Part shown: in pieces, positions 1 to 6,346 of the stretch
Numbering within the stretch: position 1 is the stretch's first letter
Layout of the letters: the number at the start of each line of letters is the position of its first letter
Assembly (NCBI GenBank): GCA_023423495.1
Contig: JAFAFM010000040.1
Coordinates: 1-6,763, forward strand
DNA from: Armatimonadota bacterium
GTDB taxonomy: Bacteria > Armatimonadota > Fimbriimonadia > Fimbriimonadales > Fimbriimonadaceae
Length of the DNA stretch: 6,763 bases
Direction: 5' to 3'
The notes under the pieces: model-generated
The model's database searches: none
What the model saw: the letters and a program-made list of their open reading frames with translations, nothing else
Told to the model about the DNA's origin: nothing
Made by a program: the position numbers and the translations under genes

Positions 1-579
1 ATTACGGAGTCTTCTGGTCACTTAAGCGAATACCTTCCCTACTATCGCAAACGAAAAGATCTGCTCGAGGAGTACACCGACACCGGTTATCGTGGAGAGG
101 AGAGCTTTTACGCGAACAACTGGCCCACCTGGCGCAAGAATCAGGATGAATACCGGGAGAGGCTTTACCGAGGCGAGGAACAGGCAAAGCTGGAGCGTTC
201 TTTCGAATACGGGGCTTGGATTATCGAAGCGGTGGAAAAGAACCAACCGTTCGTCATCCATGGCAACGTTGCCAACAACGGGTGTATCGACAACCTGCCA
301 TCAGACGGCTGTGTGGAAGTCGCTTGCCTGATCGACCATAACCGAGTTCAACCTACGAAATTCGGAAGGTTGCCGCGACCTATGGCGGCGATCTGCGCTT
401 CGAACATGCATATGTTCGACATGGGGGTGGAAGCCATTTTGCACCGGTCCAAGGAGATGGCGGCTCAGGCGCTCATGCTCGATCCGCTTACGGCCGCCGT
501 TTGCTGTCCAAGTGAGATTAAGCGGATGACCGACCGTCTCTTTGAGGCGGAGCGTGAACACTTGGTCGACTTCCGTTAA
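1..579 (+). CDS. GH4 family alpha-galactosidase/alpha-glucosidase, C-terminal part
   Basis: The frame is open at the left edge, shows 192 residues and ends with TAA. It belongs to glycoside hydrolase family 4, cytoplasmic enzymes that cleave alpha-glycosides by an NAD- and Mn-dependent oxidation/elimination mechanism. Visible family blocks are TESSGHLSEYLPYYRKR at visible residues 2-18, FEYGAWIIEAVE at 68-79, HGNVANNGCIDNLPSDGCVEV at 87-107 (seen in two parts, HGNVANNG and NLPSDGCVEV), and the closing MLDPLTAAV at 159-167. These match MelA-type members better than the 6-phospho-glycosidase branch. The N-terminal Rossmann fold and the metal-binding Cys/His lie outside the window, so substrate cannot be assigned firmly. 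Typical members have about 430-480 residues, so roughly half is missing. The gene converges on the leftward operon, and its stop overlaps the stop of the ACT-domain gene by three bases. Family assignment is secure; alpha-galactosidase versus alpha-glucosidase is not. Confidence 0.9.
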   Translation: MTESSGHLSEYLPYYRKRKDLLEEYTDTGYRGEESFYANNWPTWRKNQDEYRERLYRGEEQAKLERSFEYGAWIIEAVEKNQPFVIHGNVANNGCIDNLPSDGCVEVACLIDHNRVQPTKFGRLPRPMAAICASNMHMFDMGVEAILHRSKEMAAQALMLDPLTAAVCCPSEIKRMTDRLFEAEREHLVDFR

Positions 580-965
580 GCGGGAGTGAGCCGGTGGCCG
601 GCCAGTTCCAGTGCTTGCAGGGCAAGTGTGGTGTGGTACTGGGGAATCAACAAGTAATCCGTGTTGTAAGTCGAGATGGCGACGACGCTGATATTCGCGT
701 CGGCAAGGGGTTTAAGAAGGCTTAGTAACACTCCTTTCAAGGCGAATTCCAGCGGACCAGCTACCTTGATCAACCGCCAATTGCGCTCGATCTCACCGTC
801 TGCAGGGGCAAACTCCTCTGGACAGACAATAGAAAGCTCCTCGTCGGTGCGCGTTATTGAACATAGCTCACCAGGCGGAATAGCAGGAATTGCGGCATCG
901 CGAGGAAGCTTCGCAATGCAGTACTTCCCTTCCAACAAACTAAAGACCACGGGTTCCGCCACCAT
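576..965 (-). CDS. Small ACT-domain protein (ACT_7/CASTOR-like family)
   Basis: A 129-residue protein, last gene of the leftward operon. The sequence reads as a stand-alone ACT-type regulatory protein. It has an N-terminal strand with YCIAKLPRDAAIP at 15-27, SITRTDEELSIVCPEE at 36-51, and then the ACT half: RLIKVAGPLEFALKGVL at 64-80 and ISVVAISTYNTDYLLIP at 92-108. ACT folds commonly bind amino acids and dimerise; the ligand here is unknown. The frame stays open upstream to 1142, but that part lies inside metX in another frame and looks non-coding. ATG at 965 is preferred because AAGG (971-974) sits 5 nt upstream, where the domain begins; GTG at 971 is an alternative. It starts 11 bp after the metX stop, so co-expression with metX is likely. 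That hints at methionine or threonine-family sensing, which is inference only. No catalytic domain is present. Confidence 0.85.
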   Translation of the reverse strand: MVAEPVVFSLLEGKYCIAKLPRDAAIPAIPPGELCSITRTDEELSIVCPEEFAPADGEIERNWRLIKVAGPLEFALKGVLLSLLKPLADANISVVAISTYNTDYLLIPQYHTTLALQALELAGHRLTPA

Positions 966-976
966 CGCCACCTTGT

Positions 977-2056
977 TTACTCCATTGACAAAAATTTTCT
1001 TACGTGCTCGCCCTGGAACTCGCCATCCAGCAGAAATGCGTCGTGTCCGTACGGCAAATCGATAACCTGATGCTCTGCCTTTAAACCCTCTTCGTGTGCC
1101 ATTCGCAATAATGCTTCGCTCTGGTGGCTGGGATACAACCAATCCGTTGTAAAGCTGACAAACAAGTATTCAGACTCCGATCCGGCCAGCGAGTTCAGTT
1201 GGTAATAGTCAATTGCTTTCGTCAAATACAACATTGAGTTCGCATCGAATCTCTTGGTGAACTTGTCCCCTTGGTAATTCAGGTAACTCTCGACTTGAAA
1301 ATCGGTTCCCAATCGATATTCAGGTCGTGATTTGTCCTGATAATTTCGCCCAAATTTGGCGTCGAACGCCTGCTCGCTGAGGAACGATAGATGGCCAATC
1401 ATGCGACCGACCGCCAACCCCCCTTCCGGCGCATTGACATCCTCATACATCCCGCCGTTCCAACGCAGGTCTCGCATCACGGCCTGACGTGCGGCTTCGT
1501 TAAAGGCAATCTGCATTGCATTGTGGGCAGCGCAGCTGGCGGTCACAAAAGCCTTCCTTACCCGGCCAGGCTTCTGAACCGTCCATTGCAGGGCCTGCAT
1601 GCCACCCATACTCCCTCCCGCGACGGCATGCAAGGTTTCGACGCCAAGCTTGTCCATGAGTCGACTTTGAACTTCGACCATGTCGTTCACGGTTATCATC
1701 GGGAATCGGGTGCGGTAAGGCTTGCCGTCTTCAGCAGGGGAGGCTGGTCCCGTCGTGCCCTGGCATCCTCCCAAAGCATTGGTGCCAATCACGAAGAAAC
1801 GCTCGGTGTCGATGGGTTTGCCTGGACCGATTAGGCGCTCCCACCAACCTATAGCGTGAGAATCGCCGCTTAGCGCGTGGCAGATGAGGATTGCATTGCT
1901 GCGATCCGCGTTAAGCTGGCCCCAGGTCTCGTAGGCGACAGTGACGCTAGGTAGATGTCCACCGACGGTGCAATGAAGATCACCAACGTCAACAAACGAA
2001 CGGACATCTGCAGAAGGAGACGTCCGTTCGTTTTCTTCAAACAGCGCAGGGTCCAT
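977..2056 (-). CDS. metX: Homoserine O-acetyltransferase (homoserine O-acyltransferase, MetX)
   Basis: A full-length 359-residue alpha/beta-hydrolase-fold acyltransferase; the family usually has 350-380 residues. MetX transfers an acyl group, normally acetyl from acetyl-CoA, to the homoserine hydroxyl. This is the first committed step of methionine synthesis in the cytoplasm. The sequence shows the oxyanion-side HALSGDSH (60-67), NALGGCQGTTGP (93-104), the nucleophile elbow GGSMGGMQALQW with Ser149, the acid Asp305 in TTDWLYP, and the base His338 in GHDAFL. The catalytic triad is therefore complete. Some MetX proteins use succinyl-CoA, and I cannot settle the acyl donor by eye. ATG at 2056 is preceded by AAGGAG (2060-2065) only 3 nt upstream. 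It lies 39 bp after a PilT-like gene and 11 bp before the ACT gene. Codons 8-21 carry a perfect inverted repeat, listed separately, that may control translation. Confidence 0.96.
   Translation of the reverse strand: MDPALFEENERTSPSADVRSFVDVGDLHCTVGGHLPSVTVAYETWGQLNADRSNAILICHALSGDSHAIGWWERLIGPGKPIDTERFFVIGTNALGGCQGTTGPASPAEDGKPYRTRFPMITVNDMVEVQSRLMDKLGVETLHAVAGGSMGGMQALQWTVQKPGRVRKAFVTASCAAHNAMQIAFNEAARQAVMRDLRWNGGMYEDVNAPEGGLAVGRMIGHLSFLSEQAFDAKFGRNYQDKSRPEYRLGTDFQVESYLNYQGDKFTKRFDANSMLYLTKAIDYYQLNSLAGSESEYLFVSFTTDWLYPSHQSEALLRMAHEEGLKAEHQVIDLPYGHDAFLLDGEFQGEHVRKFLSME
1994..2033 (-). promoter_or_regulatory. 12-bp perfect inverted repeat in the metX 5' coding region; possible mRNA hairpin
   Basis: AAACGAACGGAC (1994-2005) and GTCCGTTCGTTT (2022-2033) are perfect reverse complements around a 16-nt loop. 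In the metX mRNA the stem would begin at about nucleotide +24 and cover codons 8-21, a region upstream of the conserved MetX core. The loop reads CUCCUU on the mRNA (2014-2019), complementary to the metX Shine-Dalgarno AAGGAG (2060-2065), so a loop-SD pairing is geometrically possible. On the plus strand the right arm runs into TTTTCTTC, so the element also resembles a terminator for antisense transcription. The repeat is seen directly; any control role is inference. Confidence 0.6.
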
Positions 2057-2095
2057 CGGCTCCTTGGAGGATACCTACCGGCTTACCCGCGGAGC

Positions 2096-3271
2096 CTAGT
2101 CTCGCCGGTAGCCGGGACGATTCGGCTGGCCCCGAATTCCCGTCGCGGCTGGCGGTCCGGATGGCTGATTGGGATCTCCCGGTTGGGCATGCGCCGGAAC
2201 GGTATGTCCCGCTTCCATGAGTCGATCAAATTCTCCGGCATCCTTAGCCCTTGATCGGGCGTCCTCCGGCGTGACAATTCCCTTTTCTACCAGGGTGGTT
2301 AGAGATTGGTCGAGGGTCTGCATCTTTTGCTTGAAGCCGGTCTGGATAAGGGAAGCAATCTGATAAGTCTTGTTCTCTCTGACCAAGTTCCGGACGGCAC
2401 CAGTAGCGACCAACACCTCGAAAGCTGCTGCTCTTCCCCGACCGTCTTTCCGCTTTACGAGTGTTTGGCTGATCACGCCAACGAGGTTGACCGAAAGCTG
2501 CATTCGAACTTGCTGCTGTTGGTGCATCGGGAAAACGTCCACAATGCGGTCAACGGTTTGCACCGCGTCGACGGTGTGGAGGGTGGCAAAGACCAGGTGG
2601 CCAGTCTCAGCGGCGGTGATCGCGAGGTGAATCGTCTCCAAGTCGCGCATTTCACCAACCAGAATGACATCTGGATCTTGGCGCAATACGTACTTCAAAG
2701 CGTTGGCAAATGACTGCGTATCGACTTCGAGTTCGCGCTGATTAATTAGCGCAACATGGTTGTCATGGACGAATTCGACAGGATCTTCTACCGTGATGAT
2801 GTGGCTCTTATGAGTTCGGTTAATCCGGTCTATCATTGCGGCCAGGGACGTGGACTTTCCAGAACCGGCCGGGCCGGTCACCAATACAAGGCCACGCGGT
2901 CGCTCGATGAAGTCGTAGCAGGCTTGCGGAAGCTGCAGATCTTCCATATTCTGGATTTCGTACGGGATCACACGAAATGCAGCCTGCATGTGACTTCGCT
3001 GCTGGTAAGCATTGCCTCTGAAGCGGCTGATGCCCTTGATCTCGTAGGCAAAGTCGAGTTCTAAATCGCGATCAAACCGATCCATCTGGTCGGGGCGGAG
3101 GATCGTGCTTAACTGTTCTCGAAATTCTGCATCACTGAAGTGGGGTTCATCCTCGATCTGTTGAAGGTCACCATGGACACGCACGTAAACCTTGCCAGTG
3201 TCGCACTTGAAGTGCAGGTCTGAGCCCTGCATTTCGACGCACTTCTTAAGTAATTCGTTAATTCGCTGCAC
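2096..3271 (-). CDS. PilT-like type IV pilus retraction ATPase with Pro/Gly-rich C-terminal tail
   Basis: A 391-residue secretion-superfamily ATPase. PilT-type proteins form cytoplasmic hexamers at the pilus base and drive pilus disassembly. The N-terminal INELLKKCVEMQGSDLHFK resembles the PilT start consensus. Seen in order are Walker A GPAGSGKST (133-141, Ala where the other two copies have Thr), Asp box TVEDPVEFVH (160-169), Walker B DVILVGEMRD (201-210), His box TGHLVFATLHT (223-233), and AVRNLVRE (292-299), matching the PilT AIRNLIRE motif. From about residue 356 the protein continues as a Pro/Gly/Gln-rich tail (AQPGDPNQPSGPP) ending in RPGYRRD, beyond the usual PilT end. The frame opens at GTG 3289, but GTG 3271 is preferred. 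GGAGG (3278-3282) lies 6 nt before it, and the protein then starts where PilT homologues do. It overlaps the upstream PilT gene by 14 nt, suggesting translational coupling. The fold is certain; the exact role among paralogues is inference. Confidence 0.92.
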   Translation of the reverse strand: MQRINELLKKCVEMQGSDLHFKCDTGKVYVRVHGDLQQIEDEPHFSDAEFREQLSTILRPDQMDRFDRDLELDFAYEIKGISRFRGNAYQQRSHMQAAFRVIPYEIQNMEDLQLPQACYDFIERPRGLVLVTGPAGSGKSTSLAAMIDRINRTHKSHIITVEDPVEFVHDNHVALINQRELEVDTQSFANALKYVLRQDPDVILVGEMRDLETIHLAITAAETGHLVFATLHTVDAVQTVDRIVDVFPMHQQQQVRMQLSVNLVGVISQTLVKRKDGRGRAAAFEVLVATGAVRNLVRENKTYQIASLIQTGFKQKMQTLDQSLTTLVEKGIVTPEDARSRAKDAGEFDRLMEAGHTVPAHAQPGDPNQPSGPPAATGIRGQPNRPGYRRD

Positions 3272-4352
3272 TTGCGACCTCCGCAACACCCAAATTCGTT
3301 GCCCGTCTCACGAAATCTTGCACATTGGAACACTTCGCCAGCGCGTGTTCATAGTCGATCCTGCCCTCTTTCAACAGGTTGAGCAAACAACCATCGAGGG
3401 TCTGCATCCCGAGTTCGGCTCCGGTCTGTATATCTAGATAGAGCTGGTGCGTCTTCCCTTCTCTAATCAGGGTCCGAATCGCCGGGGTCGCTGTCATCAC
3501 TTCGAAGGCGGCCACGCGTGACGAGTTGTCCTTGGTCGGCAAGAGAGTTTGAGAAATAACGGCCTGCAGCGTGACACTCAGCTGCGTACGGATCTGCGCT
3601 TGCTGCTCGGGGGAGAAAACGTCGACGATACGGTCGATCGTTTGTGCGGCGTCCACGGTATGAAGCGTTGAGAAGACGAGGTGGCCCGTTTCTGCAGCTG
3701 TAATCGCCAACTGAATTGTTTCCAAATCCCTCATTTCACCCACGAGGATCACGTCCGGGTTTTGGCGCATCACGTGCTTCAAGGCATCCGCGAAACTGTG
3801 AGTGTCCGTTCCAAGTTCCCTTTGATTGATGATCGAGGTTTTGTCCTCGTGGACGTATTCGATCGGATCTTCGACGGTCATGATGTGGGACCGCTTGCTG
3901 AGGTTGATGTGATTTATCATCGCGGCCAGCGACGTCGACTTACCTGAACCGGTGGGTCCTGTTACAAGGATTAAGCCTCTGGGCAGGAGGGCCAACTGCT
4001 TGCATACCCGAGGCATGAAGAGCTCATCGATGGTCCGGATTTTGAAGGGAATGACGCGGAAAACAGCGCCCGGCTGTCCGCGTTGCCAATACATGTTTAC
4101 TCGGAATCGCGATAAGCCTGGAACATGATAGGAAAGGTCGACTTCCTTGAAGGTTTCCAGCTTCTCGCGACGCTCGTCGTTGAGAATGCTGAACAGCAGG
4201 TTGCGATGATCTTCTTCGCCCAGAATTGGATAATTCGCGCGATGCAGGTCACCACGAATCCGCATGATGGGCGGCTCGCCACATTTCAAATGCAGGTCGC
4301 TGGCGTCTTTATCCACCAGTTCCCTAAGCAATGCGTCAATGCTGACGCCCAT
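3258..4352 (-). CDS. pilT: PilT-type twitching motility / pilus retraction ATPase
   Basis: A 364-residue protein close to textbook PilT in length (about 345-370). The N-terminal domain has IDALLRELVDKDASDLHLK (5-23) and GEPPIMRIRGDL (25-36). The ATPase core has Walker A GPTGSGKST (132-140), Asp box TVEDPIEYVH (159-168), Walker B DVILVGEMRD (200-209) with Glu205, and His box TGHLVFSTLHT (223-233). The C-terminal domain has AIRTLIREGKTHQ (291-303), very near the AIRNLIRE motif needed for retraction, then GMQTLDGCLLNLLKEGRI. All ATPase residues are intact. ATG at 4352 is supported by a strong GAGGAGGAG (4357-4365) 4 nt upstream, whose first base is the last base of the preceding gene's TAG stop. 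It is the most canonical of the three tandem ATPases and the likely main retraction motor. The other pilus genes (pilB, pilC, pilins, pilMNOPQ) are not in the window. Confidence 0.93.
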   Translation of the reverse strand: MGVSIDALLRELVDKDASDLHLKCGEPPIMRIRGDLHRANYPILGEEDHRNLLFSILNDERREKLETFKEVDLSYHVPGLSRFRVNMYWQRGQPGAVFRVIPFKIRTIDELFMPRVCKQLALLPRGLILVTGPTGSGKSTSLAAMINHINLSKRSHIMTVEDPIEYVHEDKTSIINQRELGTDTHSFADALKHVMRQNPDVILVGEMRDLETIQLAITAAETGHLVFSTLHTVDAAQTIDRIVDVFSPEQQAQIRTQLSVTLQAVISQTLLPTKDNSSRVAAFEVMTATPAIRTLIREGKTHQLYLDIQTGAELGMQTLDGCLLNLLKEGRIDYEHALAKCSNVQDFVRRATNLGVAEVASAAN

Positions 4353-4364
4353 AACACTCCTCCT

Positions 4365-5444
4365 CTATCGGCGGAGCATTTGTTTTAACTCTGAAGCGAT
4401 GCCTGCGTAGTTCAGTGCAACTTCTTCAGTGATGATGCCCGCCTTCACATACCGAACGAGACTCTGGTTCATGGTTTGCATGCCCCAGAATGCGCCCTCG
4501 TTCATGGCGTGGTACAGGTCCGTAAAGTGACCGTCCTCAATCAGTTTAGTGACTGTCGGCGTACAAATCAAGATTTCGTTCGCAACTACGCGGCCGTTTC
4601 CATCTGCGCGAGGCACAAGCTTCTGCGCGATGATGGCTCGGAGGGAGCCAGCAAGCCGTTGGCACAAGAACTGTTTCTCATGCGGCGGGAACATGTTGAT
4701 GATACGGTCCATGGTTTCATAAGCGGAAGACGTGTGGACCGTGGAGAAAACCAAGTGACCCGTTTCACCCGCCTGCATGGCCGAGTGCATGGTTTCCTGG
4801 TCACGCATTTCACCTACGAGAATGACGTCCGGAGCTTCACGGACAACCGCACGGAGAGCAGGTCGGAATTCGAGGGTGTCGATGTGAACTTCTCGCTGGC
4901 TGATATAAGCCGTCTTGTCCTGGTGGACAAACTCTAGCGGGTCTTCGATCGTGACGATGTGCGCCGGGCGATTCTCGTTGATTACGTCGATCATCGCGGC
5001 GAGCGTGGTCGACTTACCCGAACCCGTCGGACCCGTAACAAGGATCAATCCCAAGCGGTGCTTACACAACTCACGGAGTACAGGCGGCAGGCCCAACTCC
5101 TCGATGGTCATGATGCGCAACGGAATAATTCGCATCATGATCGCCCAGGTCGTGCGTTGCATGTAAATGTTCGCACGGACGCGGCACTTGCCTTCGACTT
5201 CGAACGCCAAATCCATTTCGCAGGTCTCTTCAAACACCTGGATCTGGCGCTCGGTCATGACCTCGCTGATCATCCGCTTGGCTTGCGCTTCGTCGACCAC
5301 CGGGAACTCCCCGGGCAACGGCTTAAAAATACTGTGCTGACGCATGGTGGGCCGTGCGCCAACCTTGATCGCAACGTCGGATGCCCGCTCCTCGTATCCG
5401 ATTTCAACAAGCTGGCGAAGTGTAACCTTGGTAATGTCCGTCAT
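4365..5444 (-). CDS. PilU-like / divergent PilT-family pilus ATPase
   Basis: A 359-residue member of the PilT/PilU branch. The N-terminal half carries LVEIGYEERASDVAIKVGARPTMR (12-35; the paralogues have SDLH where this has SDVA). The core has Walker A GPTGSGKST (138-146), Asp box TIEDPLEFVH (165-174), Walker B DVILVGEMRD (206-215) and His box TGHLVFSTVHT (228-238), so ATP hydrolysis should be intact. The place of the PilT AIRNLIRE motif is taken by TVTKLIEDGHFTDL (297-310), followed by GMQTMNQSLVRYVKAGII (321-338). This resembles PilU, the accessory retraction ATPase that works with PilT. ATG at 5444 has a modest AGG about 8 nt upstream and follows the membrane-protein stop by 15 bp. It is the first of three tandem ATPases. 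The PilU label is by motif resemblance only; it could equally be a lineage-specific PilT paralogue. Confidence 0.9.
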   Translation of the reverse strand: MTDITKVTLRQLVEIGYEERASDVAIKVGARPTMRQHSIFKPLPGEFPVVDEAQAKRMISEVMTERQIQVFEETCEMDLAFEVEGKCRVRANIYMQRTTWAIMMRIIPLRIMTIEELGLPPVLRELCKHRLGLILVTGPTGSGKSTTLAAMIDVINENRPAHIVTIEDPLEFVHQDKTAYISQREVHIDTLEFRPALRAVVREAPDVILVGEMRDQETMHSAMQAGETGHLVFSTVHTSSAYETMDRIINMFPPHEKQFLCQRLAGSLRAIIAQKLVPRADGNGRVVANEILICTPTVTKLIEDGHFTDLYHAMNEGAFWGMQTMNQSLVRYVKAGIITEEVALNYAGIASELKQMLRR

Positions 5445-5459
5445 ATTGATAGCCTGATC

Positions 5460-6188
5460 TTATCCTGCAGATCGCTTCCTTGAGCCTAACCCAATGAGCA
5501 GGGAGTATACCAACGCGCCCAAGGCAATCGCGGCAACTGCAATCAACCCCCAAATCTTCCAATCTGTGCCCTTCCCCGCCTCAGTGGACGGCCTTGCCGG
5601 CGGCTTTTGTTCAAATCCCTCAGGAATGCTAATTTCTTCGGGATTTTGGGTGTTCATCTTTATGCGATATTCCACCGTTTTAAAGGTTTCATCGTAAATG
5701 CCCTGGACTTGGACCGGGGAATTTTCTGTTCCAAACTCCAGGAGCGTCTGTTTGCCAGGTGTCTCACCGACAAACTGCACCGAGAGCGCCTTCACTATGT
5801 GAGGCTCGGAATAGCCCGCGAAAGCACGGGCAATTTCGGTTAGATGGAAGCCTCGACCTTGACGATCGATAATTTCATCGATCGCGCAGGCCGCTTTAAT
5901 CGTTGTCATGCTCGCGTCGCTTCCGGTAATGGAAGAGCGGCCGACAACAAGGCCCCGAGGTTCGCTATTCAGCAATTGGCCCAGCTTCAAAATCTGGAAT
6001 TTCAGCTGCTCTTCGGGATAACTTTTGTCAATCGTGCGTGCTTCGAGGAGGTCCGCTCGGGAGCCGTTTGGGTCACGTCTGATGGTGAGCAGAATTTGCG
6101 GCCGCGCCGTTTGAAAGAGATTGACCGGTGGATTTTGCTGACCGATCGCCGTTGCGACCATCGCAAACAACCCCAGACAGCGTTTCAT
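5460..6188 (-). CDS. Unrecognised secreted protein with C-terminal membrane anchor, first gene of the pilus-ATPase operon
   Basis: A 242-residue protein I do not recognise. Residues 1-16 (MKRCLGLFAMVATAIG) look like a signal peptide, with a possible cut before QQNPP and no lipobox. Residues about 25-180 form a mixed alpha/beta soluble region, with ILLTIRRDPNGSRADLLEA near the start and VEYRIKMNTQNPEEI near the end. A Pro-rich linker (188-205) leads to one hydrophobic segment, WGLIAVAAIALGALVYSLLIGL (about 213-234), and a basic GSRKRSAG tail. The predicted topology is a periplasmic domain with a short cytoplasmic end. An in-frame ATG at 6212 lacks a Shine-Dalgarno and would put charged residues before the signal peptide. 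ATG 6188 is preferred, with a weak AGAG about 9 nt upstream. It heads the operon 15 bp before the PilU-like gene, so a pilus-linked role is plausible but unproven. Two cysteines (4 and 101) give no metal or haem motif. Confidence 0.8.
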   Translation of the reverse strand: MKRCLGLFAMVATAIGQQNPPVNLFQTARPQILLTIRRDPNGSRADLLEARTIDKSYPEEQLKFQILKLGQLLNSEPRGLVVGRSSITGSDASMTTIKAACAIDEIIDRQGRGFHLTEIARAFAGYSEPHIVKALSVQFVGETPGKQTLLEFGTENSPVQVQGIYDETFKTVEYRIKMNTQNPEEISIPEGFEQKPPARPSTEAGKGTDWKIWGLIAVAAIALGALVYSLLIGLGSRKRSAG

Positions 6189-6253
6189 GCATCGAAACTC
6201 TACCTCACGCATGGGGCTATTGGTCGATTCGCGAGGAATACGGCATAAGTAGG

Positions 6254-6285
6254 ACTATATTGTCCCTTTGCAGGGGTCTAGAGAA
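6254..6285 (-). promoter_or_regulatory. Candidate promoter for the leftward operon
   Basis: Read on the minus strand, TATAGT (6254-6259) matches the sigma-70 -10 hexamer at five of six positions, 65 bp upstream of the preferred ATG at 6188. No good -35 is seen: TCTAGA (6277-6282) at 17 bp spacing and TTCTCT (6280-6285) at 20 bp each match only three positions. The site may need an activator, or the call may be wrong. The neighbouring inverted repeat begins at 6286, directly behind this promoter. Confidence 0.35.
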
Positions 6286-6346
6286 CTTAATGTGCATCGC
6301 TGGCGTTCTTTACGAAAGGCCTTTGTGGTGCAGCGAACACATTAAG
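6286..6346. repeat. Interrupted inverted repeat between divergent promoters, with nested palindrome
   Basis: The left arm CTTAATGTG-CA-TCGCTG (6286-6302) pairs with the right arm CAGCGA-A-CACATTAAG (6331-6346). That gives 9 bp plus 6 bp of perfect complementarity with a small 2/1-nt internal mismatch, around a 28-nt centre. The centre holds the 10-bp perfect palindrome AAAGGCCTTT (6315-6324). The right arm ends three bases before the greA-side TATAAT. The repeat lies upstream of both predicted transcription starts, so it is more likely a protein-binding operator or a DNA structure than an mRNA hairpin. Confidence 0.65.

Noticed and set aside
966..1142. Upstream extension of the ACT-protein reading frame (59 extra residues).
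   Set aside because: It overlaps the C-terminal coding part of metX in another frame, is Arg-rich without domain similarity, and a good ribosome binding site and the domain start both point to ATG 965.
1391..1834. 147-residue plus-strand open frame opposite metX.
   Set aside because: It is antisense to the catalytic core of MetX and has no family signature.
2057..2095. Possible riboswitch or promoter ahead of metX.
   Set aside because: The gap is only 39 bp. It holds the ribosome binding site and a CTCC/GGAG self-complement but is too short for a SAM or SAH aptamer, and no -10/-35 pair is evident.
3272..3289. Longer start (GTG 3289) for the third ATPase.
   Set aside because: It would add six residues not seen at PilT N-termini and would place the strong GGAGG inside the gene. 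GTG 3271 has ideal spacing to that site.
4476..5483. Long plus-strand open frames opposite the PilU-like gene (4476-4937 and 4959-5483).
   Set aside because: They are antisense to a conserved ATPase, carry no recognisable domain and have the composition expected of shadow frames.
5863..5884. 8-bp inverted repeat CGATCGAT/ATCGATCG with a 6-nt loop inside the membrane-protein gene.
   Set aside because: It encodes AIDEIIDR, where repeated Ile-Asp codons naturally give GATCGAT. It is short and mid-gene, so chance from coding sequence explains it.
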